The translations under genes and the position numbers were made by a program. Under the pieces are notes generated by a model, which worked only from the letters and a program-made list of their open reading frames with translations, was not told the origin of the DNA and searched no databases. From an uncultured Allorhizobium sp. (lineage in GTDB: Bacteria > Pseudomonadota > Alphaproteobacteria > Rhizobiales > Rhizobiaceae), in the NCBI GenBank assembly GCA_958439205.1, contig OY288189.1:4417001-4481000 (forward strand): a stretch of 64,000 bases of DNA, written 5' to 3'. Numbering within the stretch: the stretch's first letter is position 1; every line of letters starts with the position of its first letter. This document shows positions 17,989 to 27,070 of the stretch, one piece after another.

Positions 17989-18165
17989 GACTTTTCTTCC
18001 CGTTGTTCTTGTTATCGGGAATAGAAAAGCAGGCACACCTTACAGAGTACTTATGGACAGCACTCAAGCTCTTGAAACGGCTTCACTTTCGGGATTCGTC
18101 GTTAAGTCTGGGTGAGGACATCCGCTCAAATTTTAGCGAATGGTCGAATCCGATCCGATACCCGC

Positions 18166-19335
18166 CTAGAGAGCCTTCACATATAGGCTCAGACGCTCTG
18201 CGGCATCGGCGATCTGCGCGGGGTTGCGCAGGAAGCAGGCGCGCAGGAAGGGCAGCCCGCCCTCGCCAAAGGCCGTGCCGGGTGCCATGCCAACGCCTGT
18301 CTTGTCGACGATGTCGAGAGCCGCCTGGCGGCTGTCGGTGATGCCGTCGATTTTCAGGAAGGCGTACAGCGCGCCTTCGGGTTTCAGGGTTTCGACGCGG
18401 TTGGTGGCGATCAGGGCATCGCAGAGAATGTCGCGAGAGGCGGTCGCTCGGGCGATGTTCTCACGGATAAAGTCGTCGCCCTGGTCGAGGGCAACGACGG
18501 CACCCCGCTGCATGAACTGGGCGACGCCGGAGGTCGAATACTGGATGAGGTTTTCGAGCGTCTGGCCGAGTTCCGGGGGAGCAACGATCCAGCCGACGCG
18601 CCAGCCCGTCATGGACCAGTTCTTCGAGAAGGAGTTGGCGAACATCACCTTGTCGCCCGCCTCCATCACGTCGAAGAAGGACGGCGCGCGCTCTTCAGTG
18701 CCGTAGTAGTAGAGCGCGTAGATCTCATCGGCGAGGATCCAGATCCCGTGACGGCGGGCGATCTCGAGGATCGCTTTCAGGTCTTCGCGGCTTGCCGTCC
18801 AGCCCGTGGGATTGGACGGCGTGTTGATGAAGAGCGCCTTCGTCTTCGGCGTGATCGCCTTTTCCAGCCGCTCCAGATCGAGCGTCCAGCGACCATCGGT
18901 GAAGGAGAGCGGTACGCAGACGGACTTTGCACCAGCCAGATCGATCGCAGAGACGATGTTCGGCCAGCACGGCGACAGATAGATCATCTCGTCGCCGGGC
19001 GAGGTTAGCGCCTGGACGGCAAGCGCGATCGCTTGCATGCCCGATGCCGTGACATAAAAATGCTCGACCGGCAGATCGACGGCGAAATGGCGCTGATAGT
19101 AGCGGGAAAGCGCCTGGCGAAGCTCGGGAATGCCGCGCTGCCAGGTGTAGAAGGTTTCTCCGCCGAGCAGAGCTTCGCTTGCCGCGCGATTGATGAAGTC
19201 GGGTGTCGGCAGATCACCCTCGCCCGCCCAGAGCGGCAGCAGACCGTCACGACCACGCGCATAGTTGATAATCTCGACGATACCGCTTTCCGGGGCGGCG
19301 AGTGCGCGGGGGCTGAGGCTGTCCAGCAGGGTCAT
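18166..19335 (-). CDS. Class I/II pyridoxal-phosphate aminotransferase
   Basis: The 389-residue enzyme has the fold type I signature. The PLP lysine is K238 in SFSKNWSMTGWRVGW, NTPSNPTGW is the substrate/cofactor loop, and DEIYALYYY carries the aspartate that binds the pyridine nitrogen. The C-terminal arginine for the substrate carboxylate is probably in FLRACFLRNP. It resembles aspartate or branched/aromatic aminotransferases, but the amino-acid substrate is not clear. It has no obvious operon partner: galE lies 177 bp downstream and mscL 131 bp upstream. It is cytoplasmic. Confidence 0.88.
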   Translation of the reverse strand: MTLLDSLSPRALAAPESGIVEIINYARGRDGLLPLWAGEGDLPTPDFINRAASEALLGGETFYTWQRGIPELRQALSRYYQRHFAVDLPVEHFYVTASGMQAIALAVQALTSPGDEMIYLSPCWPNIVSAIDLAGAKSVCVPLSFTDGRWTLDLERLEKAITPKTKALFINTPSNPTGWTASREDLKAILEIARRHGIWILADEIYALYYYGTEERAPSFFDVMEAGDKVMFANSFSKNWSMTGWRVGWIVAPPELGQTLENLIQYSTSGVAQFMQRGAVVALDQGDDFIRENIARATASRDILCDALIATNRVETLKPEGALYAFLKIDGITDSRQAALDIVDKTGVGMAPGTAFGEGGLPFLRACFLRNPAQIADAAERLSLYVKAL

Positions 19336-19466
19336 GGGGTCTTCACTCCTTCGATCAGTGCGGCATGTCTAGCTGATCGCCGGGCAAAAATCCCATGATA
19401 TTCCTTGAGACTGATATCGATCTCGCTGATGGGTTCGGCGACCCGCAAGCGGGTCACCTTATGTCT

Positions 19467-19892
19467 TCAGCGGGTCTTGAGGAGGTCGCGGATCTCGGTC
19501 AGGAGCTGAATGTCAGCCGGCGGCGGTGCTGCTTCCTCGGCCTTCTTTTCTTCCTTCTCCATCGACTTGCGCAAGGCGTTCACGCCCTTGACCATCAGGA
19601 AGATGATCCAGGCGAGGATCATGAAGTTGATGACGACGGTGATGAAGTTGCCATAGGCGAAGACTGCGCCCTGCTCGCGGGCCGCAGCCAGCGAATTGGC
19701 CGTTACGTTGCTGCTCAGCGCAAGGAAGTAGTTCGAGAAGTCGAAGCCGCCAAAGATGACGCCGACGACCGGCATCACGATGTCCTGTACCAGCGAGTTG
19801 ACGATCAGGCCGAAAGCGCCGCCAATGATCACACCGACGGCGAGATCCATGACGTTGCCGCGTGCGATGAAAGTCTTGAATTCTTGTAGCAT
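19467..19892 (-). CDS. mscL: Large-conductance mechanosensitive channel MscL
   Basis: This 141-residue pentameric channel releases solutes on hypo-osmotic shock. The amphipathic N-terminal helix MLQEFKTFIARGNVMDLAVGVIIGGAFG leads into the first membrane helix. A periplasmic loop and the second helix (GNFITVVINFMILAWIIFLMV) follow, then a charged C-terminal bundle with EKEEKKAEE. Length and layout are standard. AGGAG lies 9 bases before the start. The gene is divergent from the hybrid kinase gene. Confidence 0.97.
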   Translation of the reverse strand: MLQEFKTFIARGNVMDLAVGVIIGGAFGLIVNSLVQDIVMPVVGVIFGGFDFSNYFLALSSNVTANSLAAAREQGAVFAYGNFITVVINFMILAWIIFLMVKGVNALRKSMEKEEKKAEEAAPPPADIQLLTEIRDLLKTR

Positions 19893-20096
19893 TATCCCCT
19901 GCTCCTTTATGGTCCTGACCGGAGTGGCCCCTGATGGCCGATCCCGTGGCCATGGTTAATGAAACTTTGTCCATTCGAAAATGGTGAATTTTCATTTCTG
20001 ACGGTTTCGCTTCGACTAAGGTCAATATCCGAAACGATTTCAAAAGCCGCGGACTTGTCCTAAGGTTCCTCCTTGGGCGCAGTCGAGGAGGAAAAG

Positions 20097-23000
20097 GTGT
20101 TCCCAGGCTGGATCATCGTTGCGTCAGCGATCGGTTACCTCTTGTTCCTGTTCGCCGTGGCAAGCTACGGCGACCGCAAGACTCGCGTGCATGGCGTTCC
20201 AGCGGGTGGCCGGCCGGTCGTCTATGCGCTGAGCCTTGCCGTTTACTGCACCTCCTGGACCTATTTCGGCGGCGTGGGACTGGCGGCGCAGCACGGCCTC
20301 GAGTTCATGGCGATCTATATCGGCCCGATCCTCATGTATACGCTCGGCATGCCGATCCTGAGGCGGATCGTTGAACTCGCCAAGACGGAGAAGATCACCT
20401 CCGGCGCCGACTTCGTCGCGGCACGTTACGGCAAGAACCCTGTCGTCGGCATGCTGGTGACCGTCATCTATCTGGTCGGCATCATCCCCTATATCGCCCT
20501 TCAGCTGAAAGCCGTTTCCAGTTCGGTCGCGGCCGTGATGGACCCGACGGCCTATGGGATCGGCACCGGCAATCTCTATTTCATCGACCTGCCGCTCATC
20601 GTCGCTTTTATCCTCGCCTGCTTTGCCGTGATCTTCGGCACACGACATACCGATGCGACCGAGCATCAGGACGGCCTGATCCTTGCCATCGCGATGGAAT
20701 CCGTCGTCAAGCTGGTCGCGTTCTGGACACTCGGCGTATTCGTCATCTGGACCATGTTCGACGGCCCCGCCGACCTCTGGCAGAAAGCGACCGAGAGCGA
20801 GGCGGTCATGGCGGCACTGTCGCATGAGACGCCGGCCAGCCGCTGGATCCTGCTGATCGCGCTCTCGGCCTTCGCCATCATCATGCTGCCACGCCAGTTT
20901 CACGTGACGGTGGTGGAGAACCGGACGCCGCGCGAATTGAAGCTCGCCGGCATCCTGATGCCGATCTATCTGATCGTCATCAACATCTTCGTGCTGCCCG
21001 CGGCGATCGCCGGCATTCTCATCTTCGGCGGCAGCGGCGACGCAGACCTCTATGTCCTTTCCCTGCCGCTTGAGGCCGGATCCGGCTTCGTTTCATTGCT
21101 GACATTTATCGGCGGCTTTTCGGCCGCGACCGCCATGGTGATTGTCGCGTCCGTCGCGCTCGCCATCATGGTCTCCAACGACATGGTCCTGCCGATCTTC
21201 CTTCGGCAGAAGCTCTTGGGTCGGCCAAGCCAGCGCGAGGATTTCGCCAAGACACTCTTGCATATCCGCCGCACTGCGATCTTCGGCGTCTTGCTGCTCG
21301 GCTATGTCTATTTCCGGTCCGCCGACAACACGACCGGGCTTGCCAAGATTGGTCTTCTTTCCTTCACGGCGATCGCGCAGATCGCACCCGCGATGTTCGG
21401 CGGGCTGATCTGGCGGCGGGCTAATGCGCGCGGGGCGATCGCGGGCCTCACCATCGGGTTTCTCGTCTGGGCCTATCTGCTATTCCTGCCGAGCCTCGGG
21501 GCGGAAGACCATTCCTGGATCGCGTCATCGGTGCTGGCTTTCCTGCTGCCTGGCCTTTCGATGTTCGAGCCGCAGCATGCGGATCCGCTGGTCAATGCGA
21601 CGATCTTCAGCCTGCTGATCAATACGCTCGCCTTCGTCATCGGCTCGCTCAGCCGCAACCCGCGTCCGGTGGAGCGCATCCAGTCAGCCATCTTCATCAA
21701 GCGCCAGCCGCGCTCGAACTTTGCCACCCGCGGCTGGAAGACCAGCGTCGCCGTCGGCGACCTGAAGGCTGCCATCGCGCGCTATCTCGGCAACGAGCGC
21801 ATGGAGAGGTCCTTTAGGTCTTACGAGCAGACAGTCGGGCGCAAACTTGCAGATGACAGCCCGGCGGACATGGCCTTCATCCATTTCTCCGAACAGTTGC
21901 TCGGCAGCGCCATCGGGTCGTCTTCCGCGCGCCTGGTGCTGTCGCTCATCCTGCAAAAGGCCGAGGACCCTTCCGCCGATACCGTCTGGCTGCTCGACCA
22001 GGCATCGGAAGCGCTGCAATACAATCAGGACATGATGCAGACGGCGCTTGCCCAGATGGAACAGGGCATCGCCGTCTTCGATGCGTCCGACCGGCTGACG
22101 ATCTGGAACCGCCGTTTCCGGACCCTTCTCGATTTGCCGGAACACGTTGGGCAGGTTGGTTTTCCGCTGCTCGACATGATCACGATGCTGGCGCAAAGGG
22201 GCGATGTGCCGGCCGGCGACACGCAAGCTGTGATCCGCAGCTTCCATCAGTTCGACAGGCCGTTCCAGATGGTGCTGGGCGGCGGCAAGCGGATCATCGA
22301 AGTCCGCTGCAACCTGATGCCAGACAAGGGGTTGGTGGCCACCTTCAGCGACATCACCGCCCGCGTGGAAGCCGATCAGGCCCTAAAGCAAGCCAACGAA
22401 ACCCTGGAACAGCGCGTCAGCGAGCGCACGGCGGAACTGACCCGCGTGAACCATGCGCTCGCAGAAGCCCGCGCGGCGGCCGACGAGGCGAATATCGGCA
22501 AGACCCGCTTCTTTGCAGCAGCCGGTCACGACATTCTGCAGCCGCTCAATGCCGCCCGGCTTTATTCATCCTCGCTTGTGGAGCGGCTGGGCGAGTCGGA
22601 AAACAGTGCGCTGGTCGAGAACATCGATTCCGCGCTGGAATCGGTCGAGAGCATTCTCGGGGCCGTTCTCGACATTTCCCGCCTCGACACCGGCGCCATG
22701 AAGCCGCGCTTCTCCAGCGTACCGCTCAACAGCCTGTTGCAGCGTATCGAAACGGATTTTGCCCCCATGGCGCGGGAGAAGAATTTGAAACTCGTGGTCA
22801 TCCCCACGACGCTTTCGGTCCGCTCCGACCCCACACTCTTGCGCCGCCTCGTGCAGAACCTCGTCTCCAACGCGATCAAATACACGCCATCCGGCCGCGT
22901 GGTCGTCGGCGCCAGGCGTCAAGGCGACAAGGTGCTGATCCAGGTGACGGACTCCGGCATCGGGATTCCCGCGTCCAAATTCCGCACCGTGTTCAAGGAA

Positions 23001-23603
23001 TTCGCCCGCCTCGAGGAAGGAATGCGGACCGCCTCTGGCCTGGGCCTCGGTCTATCAATTGTGGACCGCATCGCAAAGGTTCTGCAGCACCCGGTGGAGC
23101 TCGCTTCCAAGCCCGGCAAGGGCACGACCTTCAAGGTCGTGATGCCACTCGATATCGCCAAACCGGCTGCGAAGGGCGTCATACCCCTCGATGCCGGCAG
23201 TCGCTCCACGCCGACACTCCAGGGCTTCCGGGTGCTCTGCATCGACAACGAGCCGAAGATACTCGAAGGCATGCAGCTCCTCATTTCGGGTTGGGGCTGC
23301 AATGTCGAATGCGCAGGATCGATTGCGGAAATGGACGAGCTTCTGAGAGCGGGCGACCCGCCGGATCTTGTCATTGCCGACTACCATCTCGGAGACGGCA
23401 GCGGCACGGGTGCGATCCTGCGGCTTCGAGCGCTGACCCAATCCGACGTACCGGCACTCCTGATCACTGCCGACCGCTCGGCCGAAGTGCGGGCGGAAGC
23501 CGAACGGCATTCGATCACGCTTCAGCACAAGCCGGTACGGCCTGCGGCCTTGCGCGCTTTCATAACACAGGTTTCCTCCCAGCGCCGCGCTGCCGCGGAG
23601 TGA
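20097..23603 (+). CDS. Transporter-fused hybrid histidine kinase (SSSF-PAS-HK-REC)
   Basis: This 1168-residue sensor protein starts with about 13 membrane helices of the sodium:solute symporter family (residues 1-500). A PAS-like domain (about 646-755) and a coiled coil with the repeat LEQRVSERTAEL follow. The histidine kinase has its phospho-accepting H811 in AGHDILQPL, an ATPase domain with NLVSNAIKYT, DSGIGI and GLGLGLSI, and a C-terminal receiver with D1095 in IADYHLGDGSG. GTG 20097 is chosen because GAGGAGG lies 5 bases ahead. CbrA of Pseudomonas has the same transporter-kinase plan, while the GHDILQPL box is typical of NahK-like kinases that signal to NarL-type regulators. The signal is probably an imported small carbon or nitrogen source. 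No partner gene is adjacent. Confidence 0.9.
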   Translation: MFPGWIIVASAIGYLLFLFAVASYGDRKTRVHGVPAGGRPVVYALSLAVYCTSWTYFGGVGLAAQHGLEFMAIYIGPILMYTLGMPILRRIVELAKTEKITSGADFVAARYGKNPVVGMLVTVIYLVGIIPYIALQLKAVSSSVAAVMDPTAYGIGTGNLYFIDLPLIVAFILACFAVIFGTRHTDATEHQDGLILAIAMESVVKLVAFWTLGVFVIWTMFDGPADLWQKATESEAVMAALSHETPASRWILLIALSAFAIIMLPRQFHVTVVENRTPRELKLAGILMPIYLIVINIFVLPAAIAGILIFGGSGDADLYVLSLPLEAGSGFVSLLTFIGGFSAATAMVIVASVALAIMVSNDMVLPIFLRQKLLGRPSQREDFAKTLLHIRRTAIFGVLLLGYVYFRSADNTTGLAKIGLLSFTAIAQIAPAMFGGLIWRRANARGAIAGLTIGFLVWAYLLFLPSLGAEDHSWIASSVLAFLLPGLSMFEPQHADPLVNATIFSLLINTLAFVIGSLSRNPRPVERIQSAIFIKRQPRSNFATRGWKTSVAVGDLKAAIARYLGNERMERSFRSYEQTVGRKLADDSPADMAFIHFSEQLLGSAIGSSSARLVLSLILQKAEDPSADTVWLLDQASEALQYNQDMMQTALAQMEQGIAVFDASDRLTIWNRRFRTLLDLPEHVGQVGFPLLDMITMLAQRGDVPAGDTQAVIRSFHQFDRPFQMVLGGGKRIIEVRCNLMPDKGLVATFSDITARVEADQALKQANETLEQRVSERTAELTRVNHALAEARAAADEANIGKTRFFAAAGHDILQPLNAARLYSSSLVERLGESENSALVENIDSALESVESILGAVLDISRLDTGAMKPRFSSVPLNSLLQRIETDFAPMAREKNLKLVVIPTTLSVRSDPTLLRRLVQNLVSNAIKYTPSGRVVVGARRQGDKVLIQVTDSGIGIPASKFRTVFKEFARLEEGMRTASGLGLGLSIVDRIAKVLQHPVELASKPGKGTTFKVVMPLDIAKPAAKGVIPLDAGSRSTPTLQGFRVLCIDNEPKILEGMQLLISGWGCNVECAGSIAEMDELLRAGDPPDLVIADYHLGDGSGTGAILRLRALTQSDVPALLITADRSAEVRAEAERHSITLQHKPVRPAALRAFITQVSSQRRAAAE

Positions 23604-23639
23604 GGGGTGACCTGAGCGCTGCCTAAGCGCCGGCCGCTC

Positions 23640-25121
23640 TCACCAGCTCTTCAAAGCGCGCAAGGTCGGTGTCTTCTTGAACATATGGTCGTTCATCCGC
23701 CCCATAAGGCGGTCAAGCAGGGACACTGCCTCGACCACGGCCGGGCCCTTGTTGAGCATCACACATTCGGCGCGCGCGGCCATGGCTGCATCGGTCATCT
23801 CACCGCGCGTCGGAATGCCTTCCTTGACCATGTCCTCGAGCACCTGCGTGGCCCAGATGCAGGGAACGGATGCCGCCTCGCAGATCCAGAGGATTTCTTC
23901 CTGCATCTCCGCCAGCCGCTCGAAGCCGATTTCGGCGGCGAGATCGCCACGGGCGATCATCACACCGAAGGGGCCGCGCCTGCGGGCTCTTGCCATCAGC
24001 TCCGGAAGGTTGGTGAGCGCGAGCGGCTGCTCGATCTTGGCGATCAGGCCGAGAGGCCGATCCTGCAAGCCATGTCGGGCAAGCACGGTGTCGAGGAGAT
24101 CGATGTCCTCAGGGCGACTGACGAAGGAGTAGCCAATGAGATCGGCGCATTCGATGACGGTGACGAGATCGGTCTCGTCTTTTGCCGTGAGCGGCGAGAG
24201 GCCAAGGGCTGTATCCGGCAGGTTGATGCCCTTTTCGGGTTTCAGCTTGGTGCCACCGGACTTGGTCCGCCGGATCAGGATGACTGCCTCGCCCTCGGCC
24301 AGGCTTTCCACCACGGCTTCGAGCTTGCCGTCGTCGTAGCGCAGCCGATCCCCGATCGAAAGCCGGGTGACCATTTCAGGCAGGGAGACAGCCGCAGAGA
24401 AGGATATGCGTTCATCGACGCGCGGTGCGCCCGATGCGACCAGCCGAACGCGGTCTCCCGCCTGCAGGCGGGCCCTCTTTTCGACGGAGGCAACCGCGCC
24501 TGTTCGGATCTTGGGACCTGCGATATCCATCAGCACCTTTATGTCGCGACCGACGATAGCTGCCGCATCCCGCACGAAAGCGGTCATCGCGCGCCAGGCT
24601 TCAGGACCGTCATGGGCACAGTTGATACGCGCTACATCCATGCCGGCACGGGCAAGATCGAGCGTGAGGTCTGGGCCTTCGGCTGCCTGGCTGGGCAACG
24701 TCACCATGATGCGCGTGCGGCGCCCGGCTGGCGGGGCACCGAACAGGGCGAGGCTTGCTGCCTCCAGTCGCGCTTCGCCGGCAAAGAAGTCTGCCTCCAA
24801 CGGCATTGCAGGGGCATTTTCGCTACTGTCCGCGAGGCAAGACAGGGCAGATAGAACCGCATCGATGGTGGGCAGCACCCGGCCTTCAAGCCGCCCCATC
24901 GAGGAAAGGCCGAGTGCCATCAGCCGGCGTTGCAGGGAGCGTATGTCGTGGCGACGCAAAGCGAGATAATGGCCGAGATTGGTGATGGCCGGATCGTCGG
25001 TTTGCCCGGCGGTGACGGACTGAGCGGCTTCGGTCAGGATCGCCTGTCGAAGTGCCGTCATCTCGGCATGGATTTCGGCTGCCCGGGTTGAAGCGTCCGC
25101 TGTCTCTCTCATGATCATCAT
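23640..25121 (-). CDS. Atypical pyruvate kinase with N-terminal extension
   Basis: The 493-residue protein matches the pyruvate kinase barrel from about residue 135: MDIAGPKIRTG, then KIEQPLALTNL with the catalytic lysine, the metal-binding MIARGDLAAE and the phosphate/K+ loop ATQVLEDMVKEGIPTRGEMTD. The core motifs look active. Unlike the usual enzyme it has a helical extension of roughly 130 residues at the front. It also lacks the C-terminal regulatory domain, ending soon after AECVMLNKGPAVVEAV. It would convert phosphoenolpyruvate and ADP to pyruvate and ATP without the usual allosteric site. Two close alternative starts exist (25121 and 25112). No glycolytic neighbours are present, so a different substrate cannot be excluded. 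Confidence 0.82.
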   Translation of the reverse strand: MMIMRETADASTRAAEIHAEMTALRQAILTEAAQSVTAGQTDDPAITNLGHYLALRRHDIRSLQRRLMALGLSSMGRLEGRVLPTIDAVLSALSCLADSSENAPAMPLEADFFAGEARLEAASLALFGAPPAGRRTRIMVTLPSQAAEGPDLTLDLARAGMDVARINCAHDGPEAWRAMTAFVRDAAAIVGRDIKVLMDIAGPKIRTGAVASVEKRARLQAGDRVRLVASGAPRVDERISFSAAVSLPEMVTRLSIGDRLRYDDGKLEAVVESLAEGEAVILIRRTKSGGTKLKPEKGINLPDTALGLSPLTAKDETDLVTVIECADLIGYSFVSRPEDIDLLDTVLARHGLQDRPLGLIAKIEQPLALTNLPELMARARRRGPFGVMIARGDLAAEIGFERLAEMQEEILWICEAASVPCIWATQVLEDMVKEGIPTRGEMTDAAMAARAECVMLNKGPAVVEAVSLLDRLMGRMNDHMFKKTPTLRALKSW

Positions 25122-25197
25122 CGGCCCTGTGTGGATCTCGCCGTGACCCTAATCCCGGCTCGTTGACAGGCAAATGACAGAGGTCAACCGGATGAAC

Positions 25198-26913
25198 TCA
25201 GAGCCTGAGGGACCAGATGGTCGCGTTGCTGACAACGCCCGGCTCGGCGATCAGCCTTATGGATCGAACGGGCTCGAAGCCTGCAATGCGCTTCGTCCCG
25301 GCGATACGGCCCCCATCGGCGAAGACTTCCAGCGATCCGTAGTCCACGAATATGCGCAGGCGCCGAACGTTTGCGGCACGAGACAGATAGCGGGGGCCCG
25401 GCGCCTCCTCCGGACGGTCGAAATAGCCATGCAGGATCTCCAGTCCCTCGTCATGCTGGGCGATGGCGAGGCGGATTTCGGGATGATCGAACTCCAAACG
25501 GAATGCACCGCCTGCCTCCGAGAGATCAAACGTGATCTCGGCAGCGCCGTTCGGCAACGAGACGACGTGTCCCGCTGCCAGCCTTGTGCGGTCCAGCATG
25601 CGGGCGCGCAGGCTTTCCGCCGCTCCGATCGGCGGCGTGAGCAGCGTGTCGCCCTCCAGCGTCAGCGTCCGCGGCAAGGTCATGGCAGAGGGAAAATCGA
25701 TTGTGGGGCCAGTATCGGCCCAGTTGCCCAGCCAGCCGATACCGACGGGTGTATTGCCATCGACGAAGGCCTGGAATGCATAATTGTCGGTGCCGAAATC
25801 AAGTTCTCTGCCGAAAGACTTGGCGAAGCTTCGCCCGTCGAACCAGCCGATATCGATCATGGTCAGGTTGCGCCTGCCGGTCTCCTTGTCCTCGCCATTC
25901 ATCAATCCGTAGATCAGCGCCCAGCGGGTCGCGGGGTCACGATGGTCCCCGTCCATGGGCAAGAGGCAGGGGCATTCCAGCGCTGAGGTCTGATATCGGG
26001 TTTCGGTGTAGAGCTTGCCGACATAGGTCCAGCCATCTGCCGCCGTATTGTCCTCGGTCTCGTAGAGCAGAACAACACCGCCCTCCGCGCTCTGACTTCC
26101 GAGCAGCATCTTCCAGAGACCGTCAGGTCCCCGGAAGACATAGGGGTCGCGGAAATCGAAGGTGAGGCCTTCACCATCCGGTCGTCGGGGAAGAAGAACG
26201 TCAGCGGCACCCGCACTGAACAGGTCCGTGGAGGTGGCCGTCAGCTGGATTTCCTGTTCGGGAATGCGGTCGGCAATCTTTTCGGTGAAGAAGACGCGGA
26301 TACCGGGACCGTCGGTGCGCGCAATGGCCGAGCCGGAAAATGCGCCGCCCCGTTTGTCGGGCCGCACCGTCAGCTCTTCGGAAGGGAAGAGGAAGACCGG
26401 CAGATGGCGCCAGCGCAGGTAGTCGGAGGAAACGGCATGGCCCCAATGCATGTTGTTCCAGATCCGGCCATGCGAATAGTGCTGGTAAAAGAGATGCGGG
26501 CGGCCGCCGAAGCGACCGAAGCCGTTGGGATCGTTCATCCAGCCGAAGGGCGGGCGGAAATGATAGCCATCGGGTAGATCCGGCGGCTCGTTGGCAGGGT
26601 TGGTGTGGATGACCGTGATACCGGTTTCCAAGACGTCCGACGGCGTGAACCAGTAGGCGACCGAAACTGACGTCACCTGCGTGTCATAGGCGAGCGTCAC
26701 CGTTCCGCCACCGAAGACATGGTAGATCCGGAAGGAGTTCTCCTCGGCATTGACCGCCTGCACCTCACCGAACTTGCCATTGACGCTATATAGTGAAACG
26801 GAACCCGGTTCATCCGGCGTGACCGCCTTCAGCCAGAGATGCAACACCGCATTGACGGGAAGCTCGACGTCGATGGCTCTCAGGCCGTCCGGTATGCCGT
26901 TCGCAGTCGTCAT
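25198..26913 (-). CDS. Glycoside hydrolase family 32 (fructosidase/invertase)
   Basis: This 571-residue enzyme hydrolyses beta-fructosides such as sucrose, inulin or levan oligomers. The catalytic set is present: nucleophile D128 in WMNDPNG, the stabilising RDP in FDFRDPYVF and the acid/base Glu in LECPCLL. A C-terminal beta-sandwich follows the propeller. About 115 residues precede the first motif, more than usual, and look like an extra beta-rich module. No signal peptide is seen, so it is probably cytoplasmic. ATG 26913 is chosen over upstream starts because GGGAGAAG lies 5 bases ahead. It is divergent from the phosphodiesterase gene. No sugar transporter is nearby. Confidence 0.9.
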   Translation of the reverse strand: MTTANGIPDGLRAIDVELPVNAVLHLWLKAVTPDEPGSVSLYSVNGKFGEVQAVNAEENSFRIYHVFGGGTVTLAYDTQVTSVSVAYWFTPSDVLETGITVIHTNPANEPPDLPDGYHFRPPFGWMNDPNGFGRFGGRPHLFYQHYSHGRIWNNMHWGHAVSSDYLRWRHLPVFLFPSEELTVRPDKRGGAFSGSAIARTDGPGIRVFFTEKIADRIPEQEIQLTATSTDLFSAGAADVLLPRRPDGEGLTFDFRDPYVFRGPDGLWKMLLGSQSAEGGVVLLYETEDNTAADGWTYVGKLYTETRYQTSALECPCLLPMDGDHRDPATRWALIYGLMNGEDKETGRRNLTMIDIGWFDGRSFAKSFGRELDFGTDNYAFQAFVDGNTPVGIGWLGNWADTGPTIDFPSAMTLPRTLTLEGDTLLTPPIGAAESLRARMLDRTRLAAGHVVSLPNGAAEITFDLSEAGGAFRLEFDHPEIRLAIAQHDEGLEILHGYFDRPEEAPGPRYLSRAANVRRLRIFVDYGSLEVFADGGRIAGTKRIAGFEPVRSIRLIAEPGVVSNATIWSLRL

Positions 26914-27070
26914 GCGCTTCTCCCTCATGATTGTTTCCGCACGTCTCAACGGCACCGCCGCCAGCCTGTTCCATTTTCCGTTGTCACAGAGGCTTCAGAA
27001 AACCGTCACGGCGGCTTCACTCGAAGCACCTAATGCGACGGGAACGACATTGAAGATCGGAGCCCTGCTC

